Shown here piece by piece: positions 1 through 6,979 of a stretch of DNA of 26,071 nucleotides. A model generated the notes under the pieces. It was not told where the DNA came from. It saw only the letters and a list, made by a program, of their open reading frames with translations, and did no database searches. A program made the translations under genes and the position numbers. Source of the DNA: W0P28-013 sp051870755 (GTDB lineage Bacteria; Bacteroidota; Bacteroidia; Bacteroidales; Paludibacteraceae); assembly GCA_051870755.1 (NCBI GenBank), contig JBJECE010000037.1:1-26071 (forward strand), given 5' to 3'. Numbering within the stretch: position 1 is the stretch's first letter; the number at the start of each line of letters is the position of its first letter.

Positions 1-117
1 CACTTGATTTTTCGGCTCGCAGCCTATGCAATTTTTTTGCACAGAAACTACTTTAGTGCGTGGTTTCCGGCGCAGCAGGTAGGGTTAAATATAGTTTCAA
101 CGTTTAATAGTTTCATT

Positions 118-145
118 GTAGGGACGTGGCGCGCCGCGTCCCTAC
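118..145. repeat. 28-bp near-perfect palindrome, copy 1
   Basis: The sequence starts GTAGGGACG, has a GGCGCGCC centre and ends CGTCCCTAC; only one pair of positions breaks the symmetry. The copy at 25959-25986 is its exact reverse complement. Each copy lies just downstream of the stop codon of a FISUMP gene (here about 30 bp past the gene ending at 175) and has the same orientation relative to that gene. It could act as a terminator-like hairpin, a cruciform or a REP-like dispersed repeat; the sequence does not decide. The rest of 1-174 holds no gene I can support. Confidence 0.85.
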
Positions 146-174
146 TCTATGTTCTAAAATCTATGCTCTTGACT

Positions 175-930
175 CTATTCGCATACCGCGCGTACGGAAT
201 GACCATAATAGCGCGGGGCATCTATGTTGTTTATACCGCTCGAATAACAGAGTTCCATCCATGCGGCACTGCTGGAAGTGTCAGCAGTGTAGAGTGAACT
301 CGACCAATAAGGTGCCGCACTACCTACGCCGCTAATGCTCTCACCATCGCTGTAAAAGCCCGCAGCAGGGAGAAAGATGGCGTTGCCGTTAGCACCTTTC
401 ACTTCGTAGCCGTTCTTGCCGCTACCATTAAAGTTTTCAACCCACGTCCACGTGCATTTGTCTATCAGTTCTTTCCATTCGTCGTTAGTAGGCATACGCC
501 ATGTGCCGCCCCAGTTTACAGTAGCAGCATCGTCTTCGGGATCAAGAACGGTTTTGTTATCCACGGTGCCGGCATTAGCATCCGTGCAATACTTTTTCAC
601 AATGATTTTGCTATCTACTCGTTCCATCCATTTGTAAGTTGACAACGAGTAATCCGATTTTGGTTCGGTTTCGCCCCACGCGTAGTGATTGCCATACTCT
701 TCGGGTGCGGTGGCGCCCACGTTGCAAGTCGCCCATTTAACGCTCAGGCCAAGGTCAACATATTCGTAACCATTTTCGGTGTTAGCCGGCGCGGTAAACG
801 AAATGCTGTCCACATCGGCAATGGTGTATTTTACATAACTGCCATTAGTTTTGTAAACATAAAAGGTCGTTTGGGCTATGGCAAATACGCTCATGCACAG
901 AGCGCATGCAAAAAGGGTCAGTTTTTTCAT
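175..930 (-). CDS. secreted FISUMP-domain protein (C-type-lectin-like)
   Basis: 251 residues. An N-terminal signal peptide (MKKLTLFACALCMSVFAIAQ) directs export. Residues about 22-48 hold a short segment ending DVDSISF, seen also in the neighbouring 151-residue protein. The rest is one FISUMP domain: EYVDLGLSVKWATCNVGA, YAWGETEPK, WGGTWRMPT, YWSSS and a final GHSVRAV. It has no lipobox and no T9SS tail, so it may be released or periplasmic. The start follows the upstream stop by only 6 bp, so it is almost surely co-transcribed with the T9SS-sorted protein at 937-1392. FISUMP domains resemble the DUF1566/Lcl C-type-lectin-like domains by motif order; the ligand is unknown. The region between LPAAG and VRAV differs strongly from the paralogues in this window. 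Confidence 0.85.
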   Translation of the reverse strand: MKKLTLFACALCMSVFAIAQTTFYVYKTNGSYVKYTIADVDSISFTAPANTENGYEYVDLGLSVKWATCNVGATAPEEYGNHYAWGETEPKSDYSLSTYKWMERVDSKIIVKKYCTDANAGTVDNKTVLDPEDDAATVNWGGTWRMPTNDEWKELIDKCTWTWVENFNGSGKNGYEVKGANGNAIFLPAAGFYSDGESISGVGSAAPYWSSSLYTADTSSSAAWMELCYSSGINNIDAPRYYGHSVRAVCE

Positions 931-936
931 AGTTGT

Positions 937-1392
937 TTACTTTTTAATAAATTTGATGATTTGGTTGTTGATTTTAAGCAGATAACTGCCTTGTTGTAAG
1001 GTAGTTACGTCGATTTGTTGTGCTGCGCTGTGCAGCAGGGCGCGGCCTTGCAGGTCGTACACGGTGCAGGTGGCATCGGCGGCTACGCCTTCGATGCGCA
1101 GATAGTTCTGCACAGGGTTCGGGTAGGCGTAAATCGTGGCTTTGCCCGCTTCGGCAAGGGCGGTGGGCTGCTGCTCCATCGTGCCGAAAAGCACGCAGCG
1201 TACGCCGTTCACGTTGCCGGTTTCGGTTTGCAGGGTCATGCCGCCGGCATCGAACACGATGCGTTGCACCGAGGCAAGTTCGTAACTTGTCTTTGCACCA
1301 TCGGCCGACACCGCAATGACGGCCGGCACAGTGGCTGCACGCAGGCCGAACAGCGCCGGCAGCCACATCAGAAGTAAAATTTTGTACCTCAT
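937..1392 (-). CDS. short T9SS-sorted secreted protein
   Basis: 151 residues with a signal peptide (MRYKILLLMWLPALFGLRA). Residues about 25-55 carry a segment ending VQRIVFDAGG that matches the DVDSISF segment of the next gene. The C-terminal 65 residues are a type A T9SS sorting domain: YAYPNPVQNYLRIEG, then TVYDLQGR, then LQQGSYLLKI and a basic end. The protein is therefore expected to cross the outer membrane by T9SS and be anchored or released. There is almost no cargo between signal peptide and sorting domain, which is unusual. It is the first gene of a two-gene unit with the FISUMP protein 6 bp downstream. Codon use is visibly more GC-rich than in the flanking spacers. The role of the cargo segment is unknown. 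Confidence 0.8.
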   Translation of the reverse strand: MRYKILLLMWLPALFGLRAATVPAVIAVSADGAKTSYELASVQRIVFDAGGMTLQTETGNVNGVRCVLFGTMEQQPTALAEAGKATIYAYPNPVQNYLRIEGVAADATCTVYDLQGRALLHSAAQQIDVTTLQQGSYLLKINNQIIKFIKK

Positions 1393-1421
1393 TGTCGTTT
1401 AATGTTTTAAAATGTTGTTTG

Positions 1422-1472
1422 CGTAGTTTTCGTAATTTTCGTAGTTTTCGTTGTTTGGCACCCTTTGTCGCT
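1422..1472. repeat. 51-bp leader repeat, copy 1
   Basis: About 46 of 51 positions match the copy at 3818-3868. It contains short near-tandem units of the form CGTAGTTTT / CGTAATTTT and ends CCCTTTGTCGCT. Read on the minus strand, each copy sits 30-40 bp upstream of a start codon (1392 here, 3781 for the other), so it may be part of the leader or promoter of these surface-protein genes. The rest of the spacer to 1574 holds further short repeats, including a CCCTCC TGAA GGAGGG hairpin, and no gene. Confidence 0.8.
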
Positions 1473-1574
1473 ACTACTCACTACTCATTTCTAATTACTA
1501 ATTGTTTTTCTACCTCCCAAACCCTCCTGAAGGAGGGCTTCAAGTCCCCTTTAGCCTGTCTACCGAAGGTAGAG

Positions 1575-1611
1575 CCTGCCTGCCAGTAGGCAGGGGGCTG
1601 GGGGGCTTGCA
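1575..1611 (-). repeat. 37-bp 3' tail repeat, inverted copy of 25907-25943
   Basis: Read on the minus strand this begins directly after the stop codon of the gene at 1612-2895 with GCAAGCCCCCCAG and ends in the inverted repeat CCTGCC / GGCAGG. It matches 25907-25943 at 33 of 37 positions, and that copy also begins directly after a FISUMP stop codon. A shorter copy (18 bp) follows the stop at 2966. Confidence 0.85.
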
Positions 1612-2895
1612 TTATTTCACCACTACCTTAACGGCAGCCTCGCCAACTTTAACTACATAAACGCCACACAGTGAACCATTTAGGCGTGTTACGTCGCGGC
1701 CAAGCAGGTCGTAGATGCGGAAGTCGCCCTCGCACACGATGCGACCGTTTTCGGCATAGACGGGCGCTGCCATTACGGCCTCAAGCGCAGTTGGTGTCGC
1801 AGCAAATTCCGCGGCGAGCGTTACATCTGCCGTTACGGTGATGGTGCGCGGATTTTTGGTGTTGCTGTCGCTCCATTGCACGAAGTGGTAGCCTTCGTTA
1901 GCAGTGGCGGTGAGGGTAACTTCTGTGCCGTATGCAAAGACAGTTTCAGCGGTCTCGGCGCCATTCGCTGCAACCTTTACGCTACCATTCTCGCCTGCGG
2001 TTACCGTTACCGTATGCGGATCGCCTTCAAAGATAGCGGTGAGACTCATATCGCCTGTGAGGGTGAATGTGTAAGTTGGATTCTTCGTGCCGTCTGACCA
2101 TTCTACAAAGTGGTAACCTTCGTCAGGCGTAGCCGTAAGCGTTACTTCCGTGTCTTGGGGATAGATACCGGCACCGGTTACTGTGCCATGTTCTGCAGTG
2201 AGTGTAATTGAATAGGTGGTAAGCATAAGAACAGGACGGATAGACAGGCCGTAACGACGGTATTGGCTGTACCTGCCCACCTTGCTCTCGTCGAACGCCA
2301 CTTCCATCGCGGCTTTCGAGTAGTCGTTGAGCGAACTCGACCAATAATTGTTTCCGTCAAAGGTGTAGTTCTGGTAATCGCCGCGATAGCCCGCAGCAGG
2401 GAGAAAGATGGAGTTGCTGTTGGTTTTGCTGGTTACAATTCGTCCTGCTACGCCTGTGCCGTTATAGTCGCTTGTCCACGTCCATGTGCAGTTTTCACGC
2501 AACTCCGTCCATTCGGCATCGGTAGGCATACGCCATTTGCCACCCCAATTTACATTGGCAGCATCATCTTCGAGGTCGAGCACGGTTTTGTTGTCTTTAA
2601 AGCCGTCCTGACCAAACGAATCGTTGCAGTACTTGGTTACCTGCGTATTGTCAACAGTGCTGCCATTACACCATTTGTAATTACTCCAAGTATAAGTGTC
2701 TTTTGGTTCGGTTTCACCCCAAGCGTAGTAGTTGCCGTAGCCTTCGGGCGTGGTGGCACCTACGTTGCAGGTAGCCCATTGCAGGCCGCTGGGTAAGCCA
2801 AGGTCAACATATTCGTAGCCTTTTTCGGTGGTTTGCGCCGTAGCGCACCATGAGCCGCACAGCAAAGCGGCCATCAGAAATGTAGATTTTTTCAT
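1612..2895 (-). CDS. secreted FISUMP protein with InlB-type repeats and T9SS-like tail
   Basis: 427 residues. Signal peptide ending CATAQ at about residue 21; FISUMP domain at about 25-225 (YEYVDLGLPSGLQWATCNVG, WGGKWRMPT, LPAAGYRG, YWSSS, GLSIRPV). Two divergent InlB B-repeat units follow at about 228-295 and 296-367, each with the pattern GTEVTLTATANEGYHFVQWSD. The last 55 residues (FRIYDLLGRDVTRLNGSL, GVYVVK, AVKVVVK) resemble a T9SS sorting domain and match the end of the next paralogue closely. The likely role is a cell-surface adhesin or binding protein; the ligand is unknown. The start ATG is followed by a good signal peptide and there is no better upstream choice. It lies between two other secreted-protein genes on the same strand. 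Confidence 0.88.
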   Translation of the reverse strand: MKKSTFLMAALLCGSWCATAQTTEKGYEYVDLGLPSGLQWATCNVGATTPEGYGNYYAWGETEPKDTYTWSNYKWCNGSTVDNTQVTKYCNDSFGQDGFKDNKTVLDLEDDAANVNWGGKWRMPTDAEWTELRENCTWTWTSDYNGTGVAGRIVTSKTNSNSIFLPAAGYRGDYQNYTFDGNNYWSSSLNDYSKAAMEVAFDESKVGRYSQYRRYGLSIRPVLMLTTYSITLTAEHGTVTGAGIYPQDTEVTLTATPDEGYHFVEWSDGTKNPTYTFTLTGDMSLTAIFEGDPHTVTVTAGENGSVKVAANGAETAETVFAYGTEVTLTATANEGYHFVQWSDSNTKNPRTITVTADVTLAAEFAATPTALEAVMAAPVYAENGRIVCEGDFRIYDLLGRDVTRLNGSLCGVYVVKVGEAAVKVVVK

Positions 2896-2947
2896 AGTTG
2901 TAAGAAGTTAAAAGTTTAATGTTTCAAAGTTTAAGAGTTTAATGGTA

Positions 2948-2965
2948 GGGGCTGGGGGGCTTGCA
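2948..2965 (-). repeat. short copy of the 3' tail repeat
   Basis: On the minus strand the bases after the stop codon at 2966-2968 read TGCAAGCCCCCCAGCCCC, identical over this stretch to the tail after the gene at 1612. The hairpin part of the tail is missing here. The remaining spacer to 2895 consists of short AAAGTTTAA-type units. Confidence 0.75.
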
Positions 2966-3781
2966 TTATTTTACCACTACCTTGACGGCGCAGTCGGCCG
3001 TTTTAACAACATAAACGCCTTGCAATGAACCATTTAGGTGCGTTACATCACGGCCAAGCAGGTCGTAGATGCGGAAGTCGCCGGCGCACACGATGCGGCC
3101 GGATTCGACATAAACAACAGGCATCTCGACTACAGCAAGTGCGGTAATTGCAACTTCGTAAACAGGCCGCACCGCCCTGCCGTAATAGCGATTACTGCCT
3201 AATCGTTCAAAATAGCCCTGAATGAAACCTATGCCCCATGCGTTGTCCGGAGAACTTGTATCGAGCGTGCCGGACCAATAGACACCACAAGTGCCCTCAT
3301 AACTCAAGGCATCATTGCTGCGATAGCCGGTCGCCGGGAGAAAGATGGAGTTGCCATTGATTTTGCTCTTTATTTCGTAGCCATGCACACCATTCACGGT
3401 TGTCCAAGTCCGTGTGCAACTATCGCGCAATTCCATCCACTCGTTGTCGGTAGGCATGCGCCAATTGCCGCCCCAGTTAGTTGCAGCAGCATCGTCGTCG
3501 GGGTCGAGCGTGGTTTTGCCGTCGGTGGTGTATTTTGTAAAGGTACTACCGCCATCAGTCGTATCAAAATAGGTACTCCAAGCGTAAGTTTCTTTTGGCG
3601 CGGTTTCGCCCCAAGCATAGTAATCGCCGTACTCTTCGGGCGCGGTGGCACCCACGTTGCAGGTAGCCCATTTAACGCTCAGGCCAAGATCAACATATTC
3701 GTGGCCTTTTTCGGTGGTTTGCGCCGTAGCGCACCATGTGCCGCACAGCAAAGCGGCCATCAGGAATGTAATTTTTTTCAT
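2966..3781 (-). CDS. secreted FISUMP protein with T9SS-like tail
   Basis: 271 residues from the ATG at 3781; an in-frame ATG six codons upstream (3799) exists, but the shorter start gives the same signal peptide as its neighbour (MKKITFLMAALLCGTWCATA). The FISUMP domain spans about 25-215: HEYVDLGLSVKWATCNVGA, YAWGETAPK, WGGNWRMPT, LPATGYRSND, GVYWSGTL, VRPV. The last 55 residues (FRIYDLLGRDVTHLNGSL, GVYVVK, AVKVVVK) are a T9SS-like sorting tail almost identical to that of the 427-residue protein, while the two InlB-type repeats are absent. The two genes are clearly recent paralogues that differ by loss or gain of the repeat block. Likely surface-exposed; ligand unknown. Confidence 0.87.
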   Translation of the reverse strand: MKKITFLMAALLCGTWCATAQTTEKGHEYVDLGLSVKWATCNVGATAPEEYGDYYAWGETAPKETYAWSTYFDTTDGGSTFTKYTTDGKTTLDPDDDAAATNWGGNWRMPTDNEWMELRDSCTRTWTTVNGVHGYEIKSKINGNSIFLPATGYRSNDALSYEGTCGVYWSGTLDTSSPDNAWGIGFIQGYFERLGSNRYYGRAVRPVYEVAITALAVVEMPVVYVESGRIVCAGDFRIYDLLGRDVTHLNGSLQGVYVVKTADCAVKVVVK

Positions 3782-3817
3782 GGTTGTAAAAAGTTTCAAA
3801 GTTTAAGGTTGTTTTTT

Positions 3818-3868
3818 CGTAGTTTTCGTAAATTTCGTAGTTTTCGTAGTTTAGAACCCTTTGTCGCT
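3818..3868. repeat. 51-bp leader repeat, copy 2
   Basis: Matches 1422-1472 at about 46 of 51 positions, at a similar distance from a start codon (37 bp upstream of 3781 on the minus strand). Short near-tandem units of TACGAAAAC type on the minus strand. Confidence 0.8.
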
Positions 3869-4173
3869 GCGCGACATTTCCTTTAGAAAGGGCAAATCTA
3901 CGCGCGAATGTTGTGCAGTGCGTGGTCTCCCCTTTTTAAGGGGAGTGCCCGAAGGGCGTAGGGTTCAAAAATCTCAAAATCTATATTCTATGTTCCAAAC
4001 CTACCTGCGGCAGGCAAGTTCGATGCGCCCCGATATTACTTTCTTGTAACTGCCTAATAATTAACTAATTACCCCCCCCGAAAATGCTCGGAGAGGGTAA
4101 TATGCCGTATGTTTCGGCTACAAAGTTAAATAAAATTTTTGAATTATATTCACAATAAACCTGATTTTTTTAC
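3869..4173. other. gene-free spacer with hairpins and a C8 tract
   Basis: I see no gene here. It holds a CTCCCC / GGGGAG hairpin at about 3929-3947, a GCCC / GGGC hairpin just after it, a CTGCGGCAGGC element near 4005, a run of eight C at 4072-4079 and a following C-rich / G-rich inverted repeat. These resemble the dispersed repeats in the other FISUMP spacers. The C run is not inside a reading frame. Confidence 0.6.
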
Positions 4174-4181
4174 TACTTTTG
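4174..4181 (+). promoter_or_regulatory. -7 element of the gluQ promoter
   Basis: TACTTTTG matches the Bacteroidota -7 consensus TAnnTTTG exactly. No clear TTTG lies at the usual 19-21 bp upstream. The gluQ ATG is only 4 bp downstream, so transcription would begin at or next to the start codon. Confidence 0.5.
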
Positions 4182-4185
4182 CGCT

Positions 4186-5112
4186 ATGAAACCAACCGAA
4201 CAGATACGCGGACGTTTCGCTCCGTCGCCTACGGGGCGCATGCACTTGGGCAATGTGTACACGGCGTTGTTGTCGTGGCTGTCGGCCAAAGCGCAGGGCG
4301 GCGCATGGATTTTGCGCATCGAAGACCTCGACCCGCAACGCAGCAAACCGGCCTACGCCGAACAGATAGAAGACGACCTGCGCTGGCTCGGCCTGCCGTG
4401 GGACGAGGGCGGCAACACGCCCGACTACCGCCAGAGCACCCGCACCGAAGTCTATGCACACTATTTTCGCCTGTTGGAACAGCAGGGATTGGTCTATCCG
4501 TGTTTCTGCCGCCGCGCCGACATTCTGGCAGCGCAGGCGCCGCATGTGTCGGACAATCACGGCGTGTACGCCGGCACCTGCCGCCACCTCACACCCGACG
4601 AAATAGCCCAAAAGCGCACACAACGCACGCCCTCGTATCGCCTAAAAGTGCCGAATCAATCGATAAATTTCGACGACGGACACTACGGCGCACAAAGCCA
4701 CAATCTGCAACAAGTGTGCGGCGATTTTGTGGTGCGCCGTGCCGATGGTGTTTTCGCCTACCAATTGGCTGTGGTGGTGGACGATGCGCTGATGCACATC
4801 AACCAAGTGGTGCGCGGCAACGACCTGCTAACCTCCACGCCGCAACAAATCTATCTCTACCGACTGCTCGGTTTGGAGGTACCGCAATTCTATCATCTGC
4901 CGCTACTCTGCTCTGCTTCGGGCGAGCGGCTCTGCAAACGCGACAAAAGTCTCGATTTGGGCGAGTTGCGCAAGCATCATTCAGCCGAAGAAATTATCGG
5001 TGAATTGGCGTTTTTGGCACACCTCATCGACAAAGAAGAACCCATTGCGCCACGCGAACTGCTGCCACTGTTCGATTGGCAAAAAATTCCGCATCGCAAC
5101 ATCATCGTATAA
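4186..5112 (+). CDS. gluQ: glutamyl-Q tRNA(Asp) synthetase
   Basis: 308 residues. GluQ-RS charges glutamate onto the queuosine base of tRNA(Asp); it is a truncated class I glutamyl-tRNA synthetase without the anticodon-binding domain, and the length fits that family. Visible signatures: RFAPSPTG and HLGN near the N-terminus (HIGH-type motif), RIEDLDPQR, a zinc site built from CFC at about 107-109 and Y..TC further on, SYRLKVP, and CKRDKSLDLG as the KMSKS equivalent. A full GluRS would be about 480-500 residues, which excludes it. The gene stands alone on the plus strand, between a repeat-rich spacer and a strong terminator. The G+C content is higher than in the flanking spacers. Confidence 0.93.
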   Translation: MKPTEQIRGRFAPSPTGRMHLGNVYTALLSWLSAKAQGGAWILRIEDLDPQRSKPAYAEQIEDDLRWLGLPWDEGGNTPDYRQSTRTEVYAHYFRLLEQQGLVYPCFCRRADILAAQAPHVSDNHGVYAGTCRHLTPDEIAQKRTQRTPSYRLKVPNQSINFDDGHYGAQSHNLQQVCGDFVVRRADGVFAYQLAVVVDDALMHINQVVRGNDLLTSTPQQIYLYRLLGLEVPQFYHLPLLCSASGERLCKRDKSLDLGELRKHHSAEEIIGELAFLAHLIDKEEPIAPRELLPLFDWQKIPHRNIIV

Positions 5113-5144
5113 CCAAAAAGCCGCCCGAAAGGCGGCTTTTTGGT
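5112..5144. terminator. bidirectional intrinsic terminator
   Basis: A perfect 14-bp stem (ACCAAAAAGCCGCC with its complement) around a five-base loop, with A and T tracts on either side. It ends gluQ (stop 5112) on the plus strand and the convergent lipoprotein gene (stop 5161) on the minus strand. Confidence 0.93.
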
Positions 5145-5160
5145 ATAGACACGAAAATCG

Positions 5161-6153
5161 TTATTCGACTGTCGCTGTCAAATCGTATGGTTCCGATTCG
5201 ACTATTTGTGTTTCGCTCGTTGCAGGATTAGTGAATGTAAAGACGGTTTTCGCCTTGTTGTCGCCCACAAACACGAGTTGAAATTCAAACTTTTCGGGAT
5301 AAAGCACTTTCAGCAAATCGGCATAGTCGGGGAAGAGCGTTTCGAGCGACGATGTCGGTACCGATACATTGAGTGTGCCGCTCAGCGGGAACGGCGTGCC
5401 AACGTTTACCACCATCGGGTCGTCGTCGCACTCGATACCATATTCGTAGCCATCGGAGGTTACGCCCTCTTGTATGCCGACAATGGAATAGGTGTGTTTG
5501 GTCAAATCGGGTTCGTCCTCGCCCACCGTCCATGTGCGCAGCGATGCTTCGGAATATGCAAACACGGTCGTGTCGTTGGCGGTCAGTTTTCCGTCGATAA
5601 TAAAGACTTCAAATTGGCAGTGTCCAAGCGAATCGCGCCCGTTGTTTTCCACGGTCATATCGGCTTCCACCTTTATGTCATCGACATACCAACCATCGAA
5701 TTCGACATCGAGTTTTGAACCCTGTTCGGCGTATGGTCTTGTGGCTTTCACAATCATTTTGCCGCGGTGCTGGCGCCCATCGATGCCGGCCACGTTCGTT
5801 GTGCCGTAATCCACCGTAACGGTTACAGGGAAGTTGTTGTCGCCATTATCGCACACCCATGTAACTTTTGGGCTGCCGGCGGGTTCTTCGGCCGATGCGG
5901 TGCGTGCCGGTGCAGCCGCCGCCAACGATACTTGCCGCAGTGCAGCACCGCTCTCGTCGAAAGCATTGTTGAAAATGGTTGCAGCACGCAGATATTGCTG
6001 CGACGATCCGACTTCGGCAGTTGCCGGTTGTTCGGGTTGTTCGGGCGTAGCCGGTTGTTCGGCGTTGTTGTCTTGCTTTGGGTCGGTGTCGGTGTCGCAC
6101 GCTACGCAAAGAGAGGCGGCTATCAATAGCACACCAAAAAATTTCTGTTTCAT
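5161..6153 (-). CDS. secreted lipoprotein of unknown function
   Basis: 330 residues. A type II signal peptide ends in the lipobox LCVAC, with Cys19 as the likely lipidated residue and DTDTDP after it, a flag expected for surface export of Bacteroidota lipoproteins. A low-complexity linker rich in EQPATPEQPEQ follows to about residue 46. The rest is predicted beta-rich by composition (KVTWVCDNGDNNFPVTVTVDYG, DGWYVDDIKVEADMTVENN) and acidic. I do not recognise the family. It is monocistronic, convergent with gluQ across a shared terminator. A -7 match (TACTTTTG on the minus strand, 6200-6207) lies about 47 bp upstream of the start without a clear -33 element. Confidence 0.8.
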   Translation of the reverse strand: MKQKFFGVLLIAASLCVACDTDTDPKQDNNAEQPATPEQPEQPATAEVGSSQQYLRAATIFNNAFDESGAALRQVSLAAAAPARTASAEEPAGSPKVTWVCDNGDNNFPVTVTVDYGTTNVAGIDGRQHRGKMIVKATRPYAEQGSKLDVEFDGWYVDDIKVEADMTVENNGRDSLGHCQFEVFIIDGKLTANDTTVFAYSEASLRTWTVGEDEPDLTKHTYSIVGIQEGVTSDGYEYGIECDDDPMVVNVGTPFPLSGTLNVSVPTSSLETLFPDYADLLKVLYPEKFEFQLVFVGDNKAKTVFTFTNPATSETQIVESEPYDLTATVE

Positions 6154-6286
6154 GGTTATTAAGAATTAAATTGGTTAGTTATTACATTCTTTATGACTGC
6201 AAAAGTAATAAAAAAAATTATGTCATATACTTTTTCATAGATTTTTTTTGTGCTTGGAATAAAACAAATGTCCTCAATTTATTTTG

Positions 6287-6294
6287 TAACTTTG
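6287..6294 (+). promoter_or_regulatory. possible -7 element reading into the antisense of the XRE gene
   Basis: TAACTTTG fits TAnnTTTG, but there is no TTTG at the right spacing upstream and no plus-strand gene follows. If active, it would make an RNA beginning with the 17-nt repeat at 6302-6318 and running antisense to the regulator. Confidence 0.25.
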
Positions 6295-6301
6295 CATAAA
6301 T

Positions 6302-6318
6302 AAAGGTTGGTTTTTGTT
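6302..6318. repeat. 17-bp inverted repeat, left arm
   Basis: AAAGGTTGGTTTTTGTT is the exact reverse complement of 6792-6808. The two arms enclose the XRE regulator gene. The right arm is inside the hairpin at 6787-6818. Confidence 0.8.
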
Positions 6319-6327
6319 GTGCCATTT

Positions 6328-6681
6328 TCACTTGTTATTTTTCCGATAAAGTTTTATTAGTTCTGCCTGCAGTTCGTGTATCTCGCGATCCTTTTCGATA
6401 CAGGAAGTACAGGTGCTACCTGTGTTTAGATGTGCCACTTGTTTTACGTTCCCTTGTATGTGATGCGCCTGCTGACTAATAGCCGGCGAGTGGGTATTAT
6501 CGAAAAATTCGTTCGGCGTAATTTGCAGCAAATCACACAGAATTTTTATTTTATTAGATGGTAAAGTGTCGTTTTCGATTGAAAATTTAAGACCATTTGG
6601 AGTCATATCAATTTGGCGCGCGATTTCCTTAATCGAAATACACTTATCTTTTGCATAACACTTTAATTTTTCGTAAGTCAT
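6328..6681 (-). CDS. XRE-family transcriptional regulator with C-terminal coiled coil
   Basis: 117 residues. Residues 1-62 form a helix-turn-helix of the XRE/Cro type (ISIKEIARQIDMTPNGLKFSI, then KIKILCDLLQITPNEFFD). A polar linker follows to about 85, then CTSC and a short coiled coil (EKDREIHELQAELIKLYRK) that probably dimerises the protein. This layout is frequent in small Bacteroidota phage-repressor-like regulators. A perfect 9-bp-arm palindrome lies 27 bp upstream of the ATG, between this gene and a divergent plus-strand promoter, so it likely represses itself and the divergent transcript. The gene is flanked by a 17-bp inverted repeat. The regulon is unknown. Confidence 0.85.
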   Translation of the reverse strand: MTYEKLKCYAKDKCISIKEIARQIDMTPNGLKFSIENDTLPSNKIKILCDLLQITPNEFFDNTHSPAISQQAHHIQGNVKQVAHLNTGSTCTSCIEKDREIHELQAELIKLYRKNNK

Positions 6682-6707
6682 TGTTTTATAGTTTATTGTG
6701 TGTTATT

Positions 6708-6730
6708 TTATTTAGACTAAATCTAAATAA
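6708..6730. promoter_or_regulatory. operator palindrome of the XRE regulator
   Basis: TTATTTAGA and TCTAAATAA are perfect reverse complements around the 5-bp spacer CTAAA. It lies 27 bp upstream of the regulator's start and 21 bp before the -33 box of the divergent promoter. An imperfect second site (TTTGGATTAAAAAACTAAA, 6751-6769) overlaps the -33 box. Confidence 0.65.
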
Positions 6731-6750
6731 GCATTATTTTGCAAAATTTA

Positions 6751-6782
6751 TTTGGATTAAAAAACTAAATGTACTATCTTTG
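6751..6782 (+). promoter_or_regulatory. strong Bacteroidota-type promoter
   Basis: TTTG at 6751-6754 and TATCTTTG at 6775-6782 are separated by exactly 20 bp, an ideal match to TTTG-N19-21-TAnnTTTG. It fires away from the XRE gene toward the hairpin at 6787-6818 and the small frame at 6869. Confidence 0.75.
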
Positions 6783-6786
6783 CAGC

Positions 6787-6818
6787 GTCTTAACAAAAAC
6801 CAACCTTTTTGTTAAGAC
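6787..6818 (+). other. 13-bp perfect hairpin at the expected 5' end of the transcript
   Basis: GTCTTAACAAAAA and TTTTTGTTAAGAC pair perfectly around the loop CCAACC. It begins about 5 bp after the -7 element, so it would be the very 5' end of the RNA, where such stems often stabilise transcripts. The loop and flanks are complementary to 6302-6318. Confidence 0.75.
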
Positions 6819-6868
6819 AATTTAATAAAAAGGTTGTGCAATACATAAACTACTAAACACAACAAGTT

Positions 6869-6979
6869 ATGGCACAACTCAATTACACTCTATCCAAGCG
6901 CACATCGGCCGGCGACAAATCCAAAAAAGCACTTTCGTCGGCCAACGATACAAAGGCATACAACGTATCGACAGGCTGA
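6869..6979 (+). CDS. possible 36-residue small protein or gene remnant
   Basis: An ATG about 80 nt after the promoter and hairpin opens a frame MAQLNYTLSKRTS... ending STG, 36 residues, basic and polar, with no signal or membrane segment. It overlaps the 3' end of the minus-strand lipoprotein gene by 97 bp, which argues against it. In its favour are the well-formed promoter and the regulator-operator arrangement upstream, which otherwise serve no visible gene. It may be the 5' end of a gene cut off by a rearrangement. I do not recognise it. Confidence 0.25.
   Translation: MAQLNYTLSKRTSAGDKSKKALSSANDTKAYNVSTG

Noticed and set aside
1422..1455. Possible CRISPR-like or direct-repeat array
   Set aside because: The units are about 9-10 bp, adjacent and without spacers; they are simple near-tandem repeats.
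4072..4079. C8 tract as a phase-variable switch
   Set aside because: It lies 100 bp from the nearest start, outside any reading frame and outside the promoter elements I can identify.
4150..4623. 157-codon frame antisense to gluQ
   Set aside because: Shadow of the GC-rich gluQ coding sequence.
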